64,000 bases of DNA, taken from Aliisedimentitalea scapharcae. GTDB taxonomy: Bacteria; Pseudomonadota; Alphaproteobacteria; Rhodobacterales; Rhodobacteraceae. The notes beneath the pieces were generated by a model. It did no database searches. It saw nothing but the letters and a program-made list of their open reading frames with translations, and was not told the origin of the DNA. The stretch covers positions 1,426,001 through 1,490,000 of the forward strand of contig NZ_CP123584.1 of the NCBI RefSeq assembly GCF_045277565.1, written 5' to 3'. The position numbers were made by a program, and so were the translations under genes. Numbering within the stretch: position 1 is the first letter of the stretch; every line of letters begins with the position of its first letter. Below, piece by piece: positions 52,080 to 60,869 of this stretch.

Positions 52080-53774
52080 TCAAGCGATATGTTGTGACTG
52101 CCCGGCGCGACGCCCGGAAAACAGGCAACCGCCCAAAAACGTCCCTTCCAACGCGTTGTACCCGTGATAGCCACCACCGCCGAACCCGGCGGCCTCGCCC
52201 ACGGCAAACAACCCCGGCACCGGGGTCCCATCAGCGCCAACCATCCGGCTGTCCAGGTCGGTTTGCAACCCGCCCAGCGTTTTGCGTGTCAGGATATGCA
52301 GCTTGACTGCGATCAATGGACCATTGTCGCGATCCAGAATGCGGTGGAGTTTGGCCGTGCGGATCAGCTTGTCTCCGCGATAGTTACGGGCGGCATTGAT
52401 GGCGATGATCTGCGCATCCTTGGCAAAGGGATTGTCAACCTGGGCGTCCCGAGCCTCGATCTGGGACCGCAACCGTGCCTCGTCGACGGGCACTTCGGCG
52501 ATACGGTTCATGCCTTTGACCAGATCGCTCAGGGTTGTGGCCACGACAAAATCGACTCCGTGTTTCTTGAACGCTTCGACAGGTCCGGGGGCGCTGCCGC
52601 GTGACAACAGTCGCGCCTTGAGCACTTGAAACCAGCTGCCCGAAGTCAGATCCGGGTTCTGTTCCGACCCGGACAGGGCAAATTCCTTTTCGATGATCTT
52701 CTGGCTCAGCACGAACCAGCTGTAATCTTGACCGGTCTTCAGAATTTCGCGCAGCGTGGAGAGCGTGTCGAATCCCGGCAAACAGGGTGCCTCCAGCCGT
52801 TGCCCCAACGAGTCAAACCACATCGACGACGGCCCGGGCAGGATCCGAATCCCGTGATTGGGCCAAATCGGGTCCCAGTTCTGTACCCCTTCGGTGTAAT
52901 GCCACATGCGGTCTGGGTTGATCACATGGCCACCGGCGGTTTCGGATATTGCGATCATGCGGCCGTCGACGTGAAACGGTACGCCTGACACCATGGTTTT
53001 GGGCGCGGTGCCCAGACGGTCAGCGGGCCAGGCTTTGCGCACCAGTTCCAGATTGCCGCCAATCCCACCCGAGGCGACAATGATGGATGGCGCGTAACAT
53101 TCGAATTCACCGATCTCATGCCGGCTGGTCTTTTGTCCCCGGGGGCTGGCATCTTCAGCCAGGATTTCGCCGGAGACGCCTTTGGCCGCGCCGTTTTGCA
53201 TGATGATGTAGCTGACCTGATGGCGGTCCCGAAAATGAATGCGCCCGGTGGCCATATGATTGCGCACACGGGCTGCAAAAGGGGCAACAACCCCCGGTCC
53301 GGTGCCCCAGGTGACATGAAACCGGGGGACAGAATTCCCATGTCCTTCGGCCGTGTCTCCACCGCGTTCGGCCCAGCCCACAACCGGGAACCAGCGCAGC
53401 CCAACGTCATGCAGCCAGCTGCGCATTTCACCAGCCGCAAAGTCCAGATATGCATCGGCCCATGCGCGCGGCCAGGCATCCTCGGGGCGGTCGAACTGTG
53501 CGCTGCCCAGCCAGTCGCGCCGCGCCAGATCCGGACAGTCGCGAATACCCATGCGACGTTGTTCCGGGGTATCGATCATGAACAACCCGCCCAGGCTCCA
53601 ATGGGCCTGACCACCCATGAAATGTGCCGGTTCCTGATCCAGCAAAATGACGGTTTTGCCGCGGTCACCCAATTCGACCGCGGCGGCCAATCCGGCCAAT
53701 CCCGCGCCAACTATGATGACATCGGCGCTGTTGATTTGACCGTTTTGATGGGGCACGCGCTGCTCCTTTGGCAT
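52080..53774 (-). CDS. FAD-binding dehydrogenase (fumarate reductase / KstD-like)
   Basis: A 564-residue flavoprotein. The FAD-binding motif VIIVGAGLAGLAAAVEL is at residues 19-35. The C-terminal FAD contact is GLFAVGEAAGFGGGGYHGYNALEGTFLGG. Members oxidise or reduce steroid or dicarboxylate-type C=C bonds; substrate unknown. It ends 6 bases from the TPM gene end on the opposite strand. The C-terminal SGRRAG is typical of the actinobacterial FAD-binding dehydrogenase group. Confidence 0.9.
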   Translation of the reverse strand: MPKEQRVPHQNGQINSADVIIVGAGLAGLAAAVELGDRGKTVILLDQEPAHFMGGQAHWSLGGLFMIDTPEQRRMGIRDCPDLARRDWLGSAQFDRPEDAWPRAWADAYLDFAAGEMRSWLHDVGLRWFPVVGWAERGGDTAEGHGNSVPRFHVTWGTGPGVVAPFAARVRNHMATGRIHFRDRHQVSYIIMQNGAAKGVSGEILAEDASPRGQKTSRHEIGEFECYAPSIIVASGGIGGNLELVRKAWPADRLGTAPKTMVSGVPFHVDGRMIAISETAGGHVINPDRMWHYTEGVQNWDPIWPNHGIRILPGPSSMWFDSLGQRLEAPCLPGFDTLSTLREILKTGQDYSWFVLSQKIIEKEFALSGSEQNPDLTSGSWFQVLKARLLSRGSAPGPVEAFKKHGVDFVVATTLSDLVKGMNRIAEVPVDEARLRSQIEARDAQVDNPFAKDAQIIAINAARNYRGDKLIRTAKLHRILDRDNGPLIAVKLHILTRKTLGGLQTDLDSRMVGADGTPVPGLFAVGEAAGFGGGGYHGYNALEGTFLGGCLFSGRRAGQSQHIA

Positions 53775-53856
53775 ATCTGCCGGATCAGCCTAGCCGTGTC
53801 GCGGCCACTCAGGCAACCTGTGCGGGCGGTTCGTGCCGTTTGGTCACCCGGCGGCA

Positions 53857-54591
53857 TCACCCATAACGCTGGGCAAATCGGCGCAGGATTTCGCCCGGCA
53901 CCGTCACCTCGGCGGCGTGGCATTGGGTGATCAGTTCATCCGCCTGTTCGGGCGGGAAATAGCCGTGACCGGAATAGATCCGGATGCGCTGTTCAAAATC
54001 GGCGGCATCGGCTTCGGGGTGGAACTGGGTGGCATAGACGTTTTCGCCAAACCGCACCATCTGGAACGGGCAGGGGGCCGAGGCCACCAGATGCACACAG
54101 CCCGGCGGCAGCGCCTGCACCGCTTCCTTGTGGCCGACAAAGGCTTCGAACGCGACGGGTAACCCCGTTGTGAGCGGATCGTTTTGCGCGTCCTTGGTCA
54201 GGGTGCAATCGGATGGGCCGACCGGTTCGCCGTATTGTGCCTTGGACACGTCGCCGCCCAGATGCGCGGCCAGAATGCCCAGACCGTAACAGCAGCCCAT
54301 GAATGGGTGATCCAATGCGGTGATCTGCGGCATCAGCCCCAGCACGGTCTCTTCGATCCGCGCATCCATCGGGGATTTTTTCGCGGGATCGTCGCTGACA
54401 CAGCCTGGGCCGCCGCCGACAATCACACCGGCGTAATCGCGCACATCCAGCCCAGCGGGCAACTCTTCGCAATCCAATCGCACCCGGTGACAGCGTTCAG
54501 CCGTCAGGCCGGATCGGTTCAGGATAGAGGCAAACTCCGCATCGGCGGCGTCGGTTTCGGGGCGCAATTGCAGGATCAGAAATGGCTTCAT
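53857..54591 (-). CDS. Class I glutamine amidotransferase-like protein
   Basis: A 244-residue GATase1 domain protein. The nucleophile Cys is in MGCCYGLG near residues 98-105 and the His-Glu pair in QFHPEAD near 191-197. It resembles GMP-synthase-type amidotransferases, but no synthetase domain is nearby. Similar lone proteins cleave gamma-glutamyl compounds. It lies downstream of cobF on the same strand with a 60-base gap, and has no obvious role in B12 synthesis. Confidence 0.88.
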   Translation of the reverse strand: MKPFLILQLRPETDAADAEFASILNRSGLTAERCHRVRLDCEELPAGLDVRDYAGVIVGGGPGCVSDDPAKKSPMDARIEETVLGLMPQITALDHPFMGCCYGLGILAAHLGGDVSKAQYGEPVGPSDCTLTKDAQNDPLTTGLPVAFEAFVGHKEAVQALPPGCVHLVASAPCPFQMVRFGENVYATQFHPEADAADFEQRIRIYSGHGYFPPEQADELITQCHAAEVTVPGEILRRFAQRYG

Positions 54592-54653
54592 GGCCGTTGG
54601 TTTAGGCCAACCGGGTATTCATGCACAAGGGTGCGCAGGGCCCCCGCGACATT

Positions 54654-55406
54654 TCACCGGCGCAGCAGATAGATATCCATGATCCAGCCGTGATCGGCGC
54701 GCGCCTGTGCGCGGGTGTCGATGATCGTCTGACAGACCTCGGACAAGGGGCCAGACAGGGTGATCTCTTCGGGCATTCCGGCAAAACCTGACCACCAGAT
54801 CTGAACGCCGTCCTGATCAAGGGTCTGGAAGGAACAGGTCCCGTCCAGCATCACCACAACGGTATCTGCCCCCTCAGGCCAGCCGTGATCGCGCAATTGA
54901 CGGCCTGTGGTGATCACAACAGGTCCATTGATTTCGTTCAGCGGGATCGCGTGCCCGGCGGTCAGCGCCTGGATCGACGTGATGCCGGGGATGACCGATA
55001 TGGTGAACGCGGCCCGGGTCAGCAACCGGTCGGCGATTCGCATGGTGCTGTCATAGAGCGACGGGTCGCCCCAGACCAGAAACCCCACCTTGCCACCGGT
55101 ATCCGGCAGGTTGGCGGTGATGTTCTGCCACCAGATTTCGGCAATGGCATCATGCCAATCATCGACCCGCCGGCGATAATCGGTGGTGGCCTCGTTTCGG
55201 ATGGGCAGGTCGAATTCGATGATCTGCGGACCAGCGCCCCGGATCGCCCGGTCACAGATCTGACGCCGCAAACCAGCCAGATCATCCTTGCCCGCGCCCT
55301 TGTTGGGGATCAGGATCAGATCCTGCGCGTTCAGCGCGTCCACCGCCTGCAACGTCAGATGCTGGGGGTTGCCGGTGCCGATTCCGATCAGGGTGAGTTC
55401 GATCAT
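54654..55406 (-). CDS. cobF: Precorrin-6A synthase (deacetylating)
   Basis: A 250-residue SAM-dependent methyltransferase that methylates C-1 and removes acetate from precorrin-5 in the aerobic B12 pathway. It starts MIELTLIGIGTGNPQHLTLQA with the glycine-rich SAM motif, and contains VGFLVWGDPSLYDST and VIPGITSIQALTA. It lies downstream of cbiM, separated by a hairpin terminator, so it may be partly under the B12 riboswitch or have its own promoter. Confidence 0.95.
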   Translation of the reverse strand: MIELTLIGIGTGNPQHLTLQAVDALNAQDLILIPNKGAGKDDLAGLRRQICDRAIRGAGPQIIEFDLPIRNEATTDYRRRVDDWHDAIAEIWWQNITANLPDTGGKVGFLVWGDPSLYDSTMRIADRLLTRAAFTISVIPGITSIQALTAGHAIPLNEINGPVVITTGRQLRDHGWPEGADTVVVMLDGTCSFQTLDQDGVQIWWSGFAGMPEEITLSGPLSEVCQTIIDTRAQARADHGWIMDIYLLRR

Positions 55407-55450
55407 CTGTCAGAGCCCTTGCCAAAACAATCATGTGCCAAAAACAAACA

Positions 55451-55469
55451 CGGCCCCGTAATGGGGCCG
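55451..55469 (-). terminator. Rho-independent-like terminator between cbiM and cobF
   Basis: A perfect 7-bp stem CGGCCCC / GGGGCCG with a 5-base loop. On the minus strand it is followed by TGTTTGTTTTTGG. It should end most cbiM transcripts before cobF. Confidence 0.7.
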
Positions 55470-55492
55470 CGTCCGTGTGTGTGCAAGCTGAA

Positions 55493-56170
55493 TTACGCCG
55501 CGTTATAGAGGCGCGGCGTCACCAGACCGGATCCATTCAGGCCACGCATGGTCTTGGCCGCGGCCAGCACGGCCAGATCGGCGACGGGTTCAATCAAAAC
55601 GACCAACATATAGGCCCCACCAAAGGTCAGCACTGATGTCATGGTTTCCGCGCCAAAGCCCTGACCGTAAAAGGCCCAGAAACCAACCCAGGCCACAACG
55701 CCGCCCTGATAGGCGGTGCTCAGCGCCAGGGCCTGTGTGTATTTCAGATCAACATAGGCTGTACCGGGCGCGATCATGCGGTTTGCCACGGCTTTCAGCG
55801 CGAACAGCGGCACCAACAGGGTGGTGACGTTGATGAAATACTGGGGCAGGTCGGTAGGCGCAAAGAACATGCCCTGCAACAGCAGCGCCATCGCCAGACC
55901 CACCGCAGCAGGGGCTGCGCCCAGGATCAGGAACAAGGTCGACCCGAGGATAAAGTGGACCTCGGACACGCCGACGGGGAAATGTGGCAGCACCTGAAAG
56001 AAGGTGAAGGCCGCAGCGGTCGCCATGACCGAGCGCACCGCCAGAGATATGGCACCGGATACGCCAAAGGCAGACGCGGCTTCCTTGACCATATAGGTGG
56101 CGGCACCGGCTGCAGTTGCGTAGGACAGCGTGATTTTGGCACCGTTTACGATGCCTGGTTCGATATGCAT
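55493..56170 (-). CDS. cbiM: Cobalt ECF transporter permease CbiM-like
   Basis: A 225-residue membrane protein. The family N-terminus MHIEPGIVNGAKI contains the His 2 that binds Co2+ in CbiM/NikM proteins, and the later HFPVGVSEVHFILGST carries further His residues. Six or so membrane helices follow. It imports cobalt for corrin synthesis, normally with CbiQ and CbiO, which are not in this window. AGGGAGACACATT precedes the ATG, with a GCCGTC/GACGGC hairpin just upstream. A B12 riboswitch lies in the leader. Confidence 0.85.
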   Translation of the reverse strand: MHIEPGIVNGAKITLSYATAAGAATYMVKEAASAFGVSGAISLAVRSVMATAAAFTFFQVLPHFPVGVSEVHFILGSTLFLILGAAPAAVGLAMALLLQGMFFAPTDLPQYFINVTTLLVPLFALKAVANRMIAPGTAYVDLKYTQALALSTAYQGGVVAWVGFWAFYGQGFGAETMTSVLTFGGAYMLVVLIEPVADLAVLAAAKTMRGLNGSGLVTPRLYNAA

Positions 56171-56234
56171 AATGTGTCTCCCTGCCGTCTCACCCGACGG
56201 CCGAAAAGTTCAGGACCAGACCGGGACCATCCCG

Positions 56235-56415
56235 GACCGCTGACGGCAGGTCTCCTGACTCGCGGGTCATAGTTTGCCCCGACCTTCCCGACGCCCTTTG
56301 GGGCGATCAGTGGTCTTTGGCGGGGCACACTCTCCGCTCACAGTTGCGGGGGCAGTCACGGATTTGGCGCCTTTTGGCTACACCACACCGTGTTCCCTTT
56401 TAATCCCTTGGTCTT
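56235..56415 (-). promoter_or_regulatory. Cobalamin (B12) riboswitch upstream of cbiM
   Basis: Read on the minus strand, conserved blocks appear in order: GGGAACACGGTG, AATCCGTGACTGCCCCCGCAACTGT, CCACTGATCG with GGGAAGGTCGG, and the B12 box GCGAGTCAGGAGACCTGCCGTC. The first block and the B12 box are near-consensus. It should repress cbiM when adenosylcobalamin is plentiful, probably through the ribosome-binding-site hairpin downstream. The blocks here are described in pieces of up to 20 bases; the whole element is about 180 bases. Confidence 0.95.
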
Positions 56416-56442
56416 GGACCGCTGGGAACCGTCAATGGCCTT

Positions 56443-56471
56443 TGTTTTCATAAGGAATCGCAGTCTGTCAA
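56443..56471 (-). promoter_or_regulatory. Weak candidate promoter for the riboswitch-cbiM transcript
   Basis: A perfect -35 TTGACA (56466-56471, minus) is followed after 17 bases by AAAACA, a poor -10 box. It begins 8 bases after the cobA stop codon. If right, the transcript starts shortly before the riboswitch. Confidence 0.35.
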
Positions 56472-56478
56472 GCGTCAC

Positions 56479-57204
56479 TTACGCGTCCGCAACAGCCAAG
56501 GCTCCATACAGGATCAAAACCGGCGCCTTGGTATCCAGCTGCGCCAAATGAGCGGGCAGATCACCCAATGTGTGATGCGACAGGGCCTGGTCCGGCGTCG
56601 AAACACCGGTGGCCAACAAACAGGCAGTGTCGGCGGACAACCCACGCTCCAGCAGCTGTTCGGCAAGGGCGGCAAAGGTGCGTTTGCCCATATAGACCAC
56701 GGTTGTTGCTTCGCCATCGGCCAGCGCCGCCCAGTTCAGTTTTTCGGGCAATTCGCCAGTAACATCGTGGCCGGTGACATATTGCAGGCGCCGTGCCGTC
56801 AACCGACGGGTCAGCGGGATGCCCGCCGCCGCTGCTGCGGCCGACGCGGCTGTGACACCGGGGATGATTTCGTATTCGATCCCGGCTGCGCGCAGGGCGG
56901 TCAACTCTTCTTCGAGCCGTCCGAAAATTCCGCAATCCCCGGATTTCAACCGCACAACCCGCGCGCCGGTGGACGCATAGTCCACCAAAAGCTGGCTGAC
57001 GTGGTCCTGCTTGGGGGACGGGCGGCCCGCGCGTTTGCCAACGCCGACCAGATCGGCGTCCTCGCGCGCATGGCTCAGGATCGGGCCGGAACTCAGGTCG
57101 TCAAACAGAACCGCATCGGCCTGTTGCAGAGATTTGACCGCCTTGACGGTCAACAGGTCGGGATCGCCCGGCCCGGAGGAGACAAAACTGACAAAGCCGC
57201 TCAT
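56479..57204 (-). CDS. cobA: Uroporphyrinogen-III C-methyltransferase
   Basis: A 241-residue SUMT that makes precorrin-2 by methylating C-2 and C-7 of uroporphyrinogen III, the first committed step of the corrin branch. SAM motif SSGPGDPDLLTVKA is at residues 9-22, with the RLKSGDCGIFGR segment and PGVTAASAAAAAAGIPLTRR. It is a single-domain CobA, without the CysG dehydrogenase part. The ATG 3 bases after the cobB stop is chosen; an overlapping GTG two codons upstream is possible. Confidence 0.95.
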   Translation of the reverse strand: MSGFVSFVSSGPGDPDLLTVKAVKSLQQADAVLFDDLSSGPILSHAREDADLVGVGKRAGRPSPKQDHVSQLLVDYASTGARVVRLKSGDCGIFGRLEEELTALRAAGIEYEIIPGVTAASAAAAAAGIPLTRRLTARRLQYVTGHDVTGELPEKLNWAALADGEATTVVYMGKRTFAALAEQLLERGLSADTACLLATGVSTPDQALSHHTLGDLPAHLAQLDTKAPVLILYGALAVADA

Positions 57205-57206
57205 CG

Positions 57207-58514
57207 TCACGCTTCTCCAGTGATGAGGTGAAAGAAAGTGCCCGTGACATTGCCTTTGATCGACCCGGTTTCTGGCACCGGGTTGCCATCGGCGTCAAAT
57301 ACCTGTGCCAGCGGGGCGTCGGGTTCGTCCAGGATTGTGGAATAGTGGAATTCATGCCCACGCAGGGCGCGACCTGCGTCAAACCCAGGCATTCCTGCAC
57401 CCAGAACCGCCCGGCGATACCCCAGATGGAACTTGCGTTTTTCATAGGATGTGACCAGGCCCAGCAGACCGGCCATCTGATGGCGCACACCCTGTTTGTC
57501 GATCAGCGCCTCGCCCAAGGCCATGTATCCACCGCATTCGCCATGCACCGGTTTGGTCTGCGCATGTTTGCACAGACCAGCACGGAAATTCGCAGCTGCG
57601 GCCAAGGTGCCGCCGTGCAATTCGGGGTATCCGCCGGGCAACCAGACCAGATCCGCATCGGTCGCCGGGGCCTCATTGGCCAGCGGTGAAAACGGCAGGA
57701 TTTCTGCCCCCGCATCACGCCAGCCTTTCAGAAGGTGCGGATAGGTAAAGGAAAACGCCGCATCCCGTGCCAATGCAATGCGCTGGGCAGGGGGCTTTGG
57801 CAGACCGTTTGTTGCGGGCTCGACCGGCCCAGCCATGGCGGCGGCCTTGATCGCGTCGAGATCGACGTTGTCCCGCAGGAAAGTGGCGTAGCCTGCAATC
57901 GCGGCGTCCAGATCGGGATGTTCAACGGCCTGAATCAGCCCCAGATGCCGCTCGGGCAGGGTCAGATCACCGCGCCGGGGCAGAGATCCCAGAACCTTGA
58001 TGCCGGCGCGCTCCATTCCCAAACGGGTCAGGCGTTCGTGCCGGGGGCTGGCGACGCGGTTCAGGATCACCCCTGCAAAGGGCAATTCCGGGTCGTAATT
58101 TTTGAAACCCAACGCTGTAGCGGCGGCCGATTGGGCCTGTCCGCCGACATCGACCACCAGAATAACGGGCCACCCCATGCGCTTGGCGGTTTCCGCACTG
58201 GTGCCGAACGCAGTCTGGCCCCGCGTGGCGACCCCGTCATACAGACCCATGGACCCTTCGCCGATGCAGATTTCTGCGCCCTCAGCTTGCGCCGAAATTG
58301 CGTTCAACAGGTCCGGTGCCATCGCCCAGGTATCCAGATTGAACGACGCCCGTCCGGCGGCAGCCAGATGAAACGCCGGGTCGATATAGTCCGGGCCGCT
58401 TTTGAACGGTTGAACGGCCAGCCCGTCGTCGGCCAAAGCGCGCAACAGACCCAGCATGACCGTGGTCTTGCCGGTGCCCGATGCAGGCGCTGAAATCATC
58501 AGACCTGCTGGCAT
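57207..58514 (-). CDS. cobB: Cobyrinic acid a,c-diamide synthase (aerobic: hydrogenobyrinate)
   Basis: A 435-residue amidotransferase adding amide groups at positions a and c of the corrin ring with glutamine and ATP. The N-terminal ATPase has the P-loop SAPASGTGKTT near residues 8-18 and GEGSMGLYDG. The C-terminal GATase_3 domain has nucleophile Cys in HGECGGYMALGE near 320 and the final His in HEFHYS. It overlaps cobM by one base and is followed directly by cobA. Confidence 0.96.
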   Translation of the reverse strand: MPAGLMISAPASGTGKTTVMLGLLRALADDGLAVQPFKSGPDYIDPAFHLAAAGRASFNLDTWAMAPDLLNAISAQAEGAEICIGEGSMGLYDGVATRGQTAFGTSAETAKRMGWPVILVVDVGGQAQSAAATALGFKNYDPELPFAGVILNRVASPRHERLTRLGMERAGIKVLGSLPRRGDLTLPERHLGLIQAVEHPDLDAAIAGYATFLRDNVDLDAIKAAAMAGPVEPATNGLPKPPAQRIALARDAAFSFTYPHLLKGWRDAGAEILPFSPLANEAPATDADLVWLPGGYPELHGGTLAAAANFRAGLCKHAQTKPVHGECGGYMALGEALIDKQGVRHQMAGLLGLVTSYEKRKFHLGYRRAVLGAGMPGFDAGRALRGHEFHYSTILDEPDAPLAQVFDADGNPVPETGSIKGNVTGTFFHLITGEA

Positions 58515-59299
58515 TATTCTACTCCTTCCGGGAACCGTGGATTGGTGCCGACGGGGCGATAGCGGCGGTCATAATCGCCAGCATACAGGCAACTTTCGTC
58601 GAACTCCTCAGCTCCGATGGCGCGGCCGACCAAGATCAGCGCAGTGCGGCCGCGTTCACCATCGGTGGCCTCGATCAACGTGTCCAGTGTCGCCTTGACC
58701 ACCCGCTGGTCCGGCCAGGTTGCCCGCCAGATCACCGCCACCGGGCAATCGGCACCATAATGGGGGGTCAGCCGGTCGACCACATCGTCCAGCACATGCA
58801 CCGACAGGTGAATGGCCAACGTGGCACCTGTGCGGGCAAAATTCTCCAGCGTTTCGCCTTCGGGCATCGACGAGGCGCGGCCCGAGGTCCGGGTCAGGAT
58901 CAGCGATTGTGCAACACCCGGCAGGGTCAGTTCAGCGCCCAAAGTGGCCGCCGCGGCGGCAAAGGCGGGCACACCCGGAGTCACGTCATAGGGAATATCT
59001 TCGGCACGCAAGCGGCGCAGCTGTTCGCCCATGGCCGACCAGACCGACAGATCACCAGAATGCAAACGGGCCACATCGTAACCGGCGGCATGGGCGGTTT
59101 TGATCTCGGCAACGATCTCGTCCAGCGACATGGACGCGGTGTTCACGATATGCGCGCCCTCGGGGCAATGTTGCAGCAATTCGGTCGGGACCAGCGATCC
59201 GGCATACAGACATACGGGGCAGGCGGCGATCAGGTCGCGCCCGCGCAGGGTGATCAGGTCAGCAGCACCCGGTCCGGCGCCGATAAAGTGAACGGTCAT
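58514..59299 (-). CDS. cobM: Precorrin-4 C11-methyltransferase
   Basis: A 261-residue SAM methyltransferase. It begins MTVHFIGAGPGAADLITLRG with the SAM motif, has VARLHSGDLSVWSAMGEQ near 77-94 and TPGVPAFAAAAATLGAELTLPG. The product is precorrin-5, the substrate of CobF. It starts with a one-base overlap with the CobE gene and ends overlapping cobB by one base. Confidence 0.96.
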   Translation of the reverse strand: MTVHFIGAGPGAADLITLRGRDLIAACPVCLYAGSLVPTELLQHCPEGAHIVNTASMSLDEIVAEIKTAHAAGYDVARLHSGDLSVWSAMGEQLRRLRAEDIPYDVTPGVPAFAAAAATLGAELTLPGVAQSLILTRTSGRASSMPEGETLENFARTGATLAIHLSVHVLDDVVDRLTPHYGADCPVAVIWRATWPDQRVVKATLDTLIEATDGERGRTALILVGRAIGAEEFDESCLYAGDYDRRYRPVGTNPRFPEGVE

Positions 59300-59685
59300 C
59301 AGGTTCGTCCTTTTACAGTCGCCTGCGCAATCGCCACTGTGGCGTTGCCGTTGGCGGTTATTACGCGGGGGCTTAGCAAACGTACAGTTGCCCCTTTGAC
59401 GCTGGTCCGTGCGCCTGCTTGTGCAGCGGCTTCGGCCAGCGACCCGGTTCCAAACCGGGCCTTGATCCGGGGGGAACAGGTCAATGTCTGTTCTCCGGCA
59501 ATTTCATTTTCGTCCAACGCGATCAGGGGCACATCCAGCTCTTTGGCCAGTCGTTGCAGCACGGGTGTCTGTGCCTTGGTTGAGATCGACGCCACCGCAT
59601 CCGGTGTCTGCCCGGTCAGCGCCAGAACGTCGCGTAGATCAGCAACAGTTGCGCCTGAGCGAAAGCCGAACCCCGCCACCTTCAT
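59299..59685 (-). CDS. cobE: CobE / CbiG C-terminal-like cobalamin protein
   Basis: A 128-residue protein matching the CbiG C-terminal domain (GFGFRSGATVADLRDVL). CobE of Pseudomonas and Rhodobacter relatives is needed in the aerobic pathway, perhaps as a corrin carrier or stabiliser; the exact role is unclear. The ATG overlaps the cobL stop region (4 bases). It is part of the tightly packed cobL-cobE-cobM-cobB-cobA run. Confidence 0.85.
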   Translation of the reverse strand: MKVAGFGFRSGATVADLRDVLALTGQTPDAVASISTKAQTPVLQRLAKELDVPLIALDENEIAGEQTLTCSPRIKARFGTGSLAEAAAQAGARTSVKGATVRLLSPRVITANGNATVAIAQATVKGRT

Positions 59686-60869
59686 CGGGTCACGCTCCAC
59701 TGGATCACCGGGCGGGCCCGGTCCCAGCCATACATACTGCCCAAGGGGGCGGCTTCGGCGATTTCCGCTTTTAACAGATGACCGCCGCGGGTCTTGTGGG
59801 CGGTCATCAGCAGCGTCTCGGTTTCCAGCGTCACACCATTGGCAACGATGCGCGTACCTTCGGGTAGGATATTCCAAAGGTGATCCAACAACATCTGCGA
59901 GCCACCACCGCCGATAAACACGGTGTTGGGCAGCTCAATTCCGTCCAGCACGGCGGGGGCCTTGCCAATGACCGGTGTCATCCGATGGGCTATTCCGAAT
60001 TTTTCCGCGTTTGCACGAATATTTGTCAGACGATCTTCGCGTGGTTCGAAAGTGATAGCGCGCGCGCCACGTGCGGCCAGACACCATTCGACCGAAATCG
60101 ACCCGGACCCGCCGCCGATGTCCCACAACAGTTGACCCGGACACGGGGACAGGGCCGACAGCGTCAGGGCACGGATTGGACGTTTGGTGATTTGGCCATC
60201 ACTGTGGAACAGATCATCCGCCAACCCCGACGCCTGGGGTAGCCCAGCAGCACCGGCCGCCTGGATCGCCACGGTAACAAGCGTGTCTATCTCTTTGAGA
60301 TCAAAGGTCTTGGCAGATGTTGTGCGGATGCGCTCCATCGGGCCACCGAGGCGTTCCAGGACACTGACCTGCGAGGCACCGAACCCTTGATCGGTCAACC
60401 ATGCGGCCAATGAACCTGGGCCTGCGGCATCTCGAAGCGTGCAAATGATCTGAACACCGGGTGCCAAAAGCGGAAGCAACTGCGCAAACGGGGCCGCATG
60501 CAGCCCTGTGCATAACACCTCTTCCAGCTTCCAACCCAGCCGGTTGGCGGCCAAGGCAAATGTGGATAACCCGGGAAACGATTGCCATTCCCCATCCGCC
60601 AGATGACGTGACAATGACCCGCCCGCCCCATACCAGAATGGGTCACCCGAAGCCAGAACCGCCACTTTGCGGCCTCGTGCAGCCAGAACCGGATCAATCG
60701 AAAAGGGAATAGGCCAGGGCTGGCCGCGGTCACCGGCATTCACCAGATCCAGATGGCGCGGACCACCAAAGATGATTTCTGCCGCGTCCAGCGCGGATCG
60801 GCTTGCATCCGACAGCCCGCTCAGGCCATCTTCGCCCAAGCCAATAATCGACAACCACGGGTTACTCAT
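59682..60869 (-). CDS. cobL: Precorrin-6Y C5,15-methyltransferase (decarboxylating), CbiE-CbiT fusion
   Basis: A 395-residue bifunctional enzyme. The N-terminal CbiE-like domain begins SIIGLGEDGLSGLSDASR and contains LASGDPFWYGAGG. The C-terminal CbiT-like domain has the Rossmann SAM motif LLWDIGGGSGSISVEW near 245-260. It methylates C-5 and C-15 and decarboxylates the acetate at C-12. AAAAGGA lies 8 bases upstream of the ATG, favouring this start, whose codon overlaps the cobK start on the other strand. Confidence 0.95.
   Translation of the reverse strand: MSNPWLSIIGLGEDGLSGLSDASRSALDAAEIIFGGPRHLDLVNAGDRGQPWPIPFSIDPVLAARGRKVAVLASGDPFWYGAGGSLSRHLADGEWQSFPGLSTFALAANRLGWKLEEVLCTGLHAAPFAQLLPLLAPGVQIICTLRDAAGPGSLAAWLTDQGFGASQVSVLERLGGPMERIRTTSAKTFDLKEIDTLVTVAIQAAGAAGLPQASGLADDLFHSDGQITKRPIRALTLSALSPCPGQLLWDIGGGSGSISVEWCLAARGARAITFEPREDRLTNIRANAEKFGIAHRMTPVIGKAPAVLDGIELPNTVFIGGGGSQMLLDHLWNILPEGTRIVANGVTLETETLLMTAHKTRGGHLLKAEIAEAAPLGSMYGWDRARPVIQWSVTR

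Noticed and set aside
58481..59917. Plus-strand open frame of 478 codons
   Set aside because: Antisense to cobM and cobE; no recognisable domain and no ribosome-binding site.
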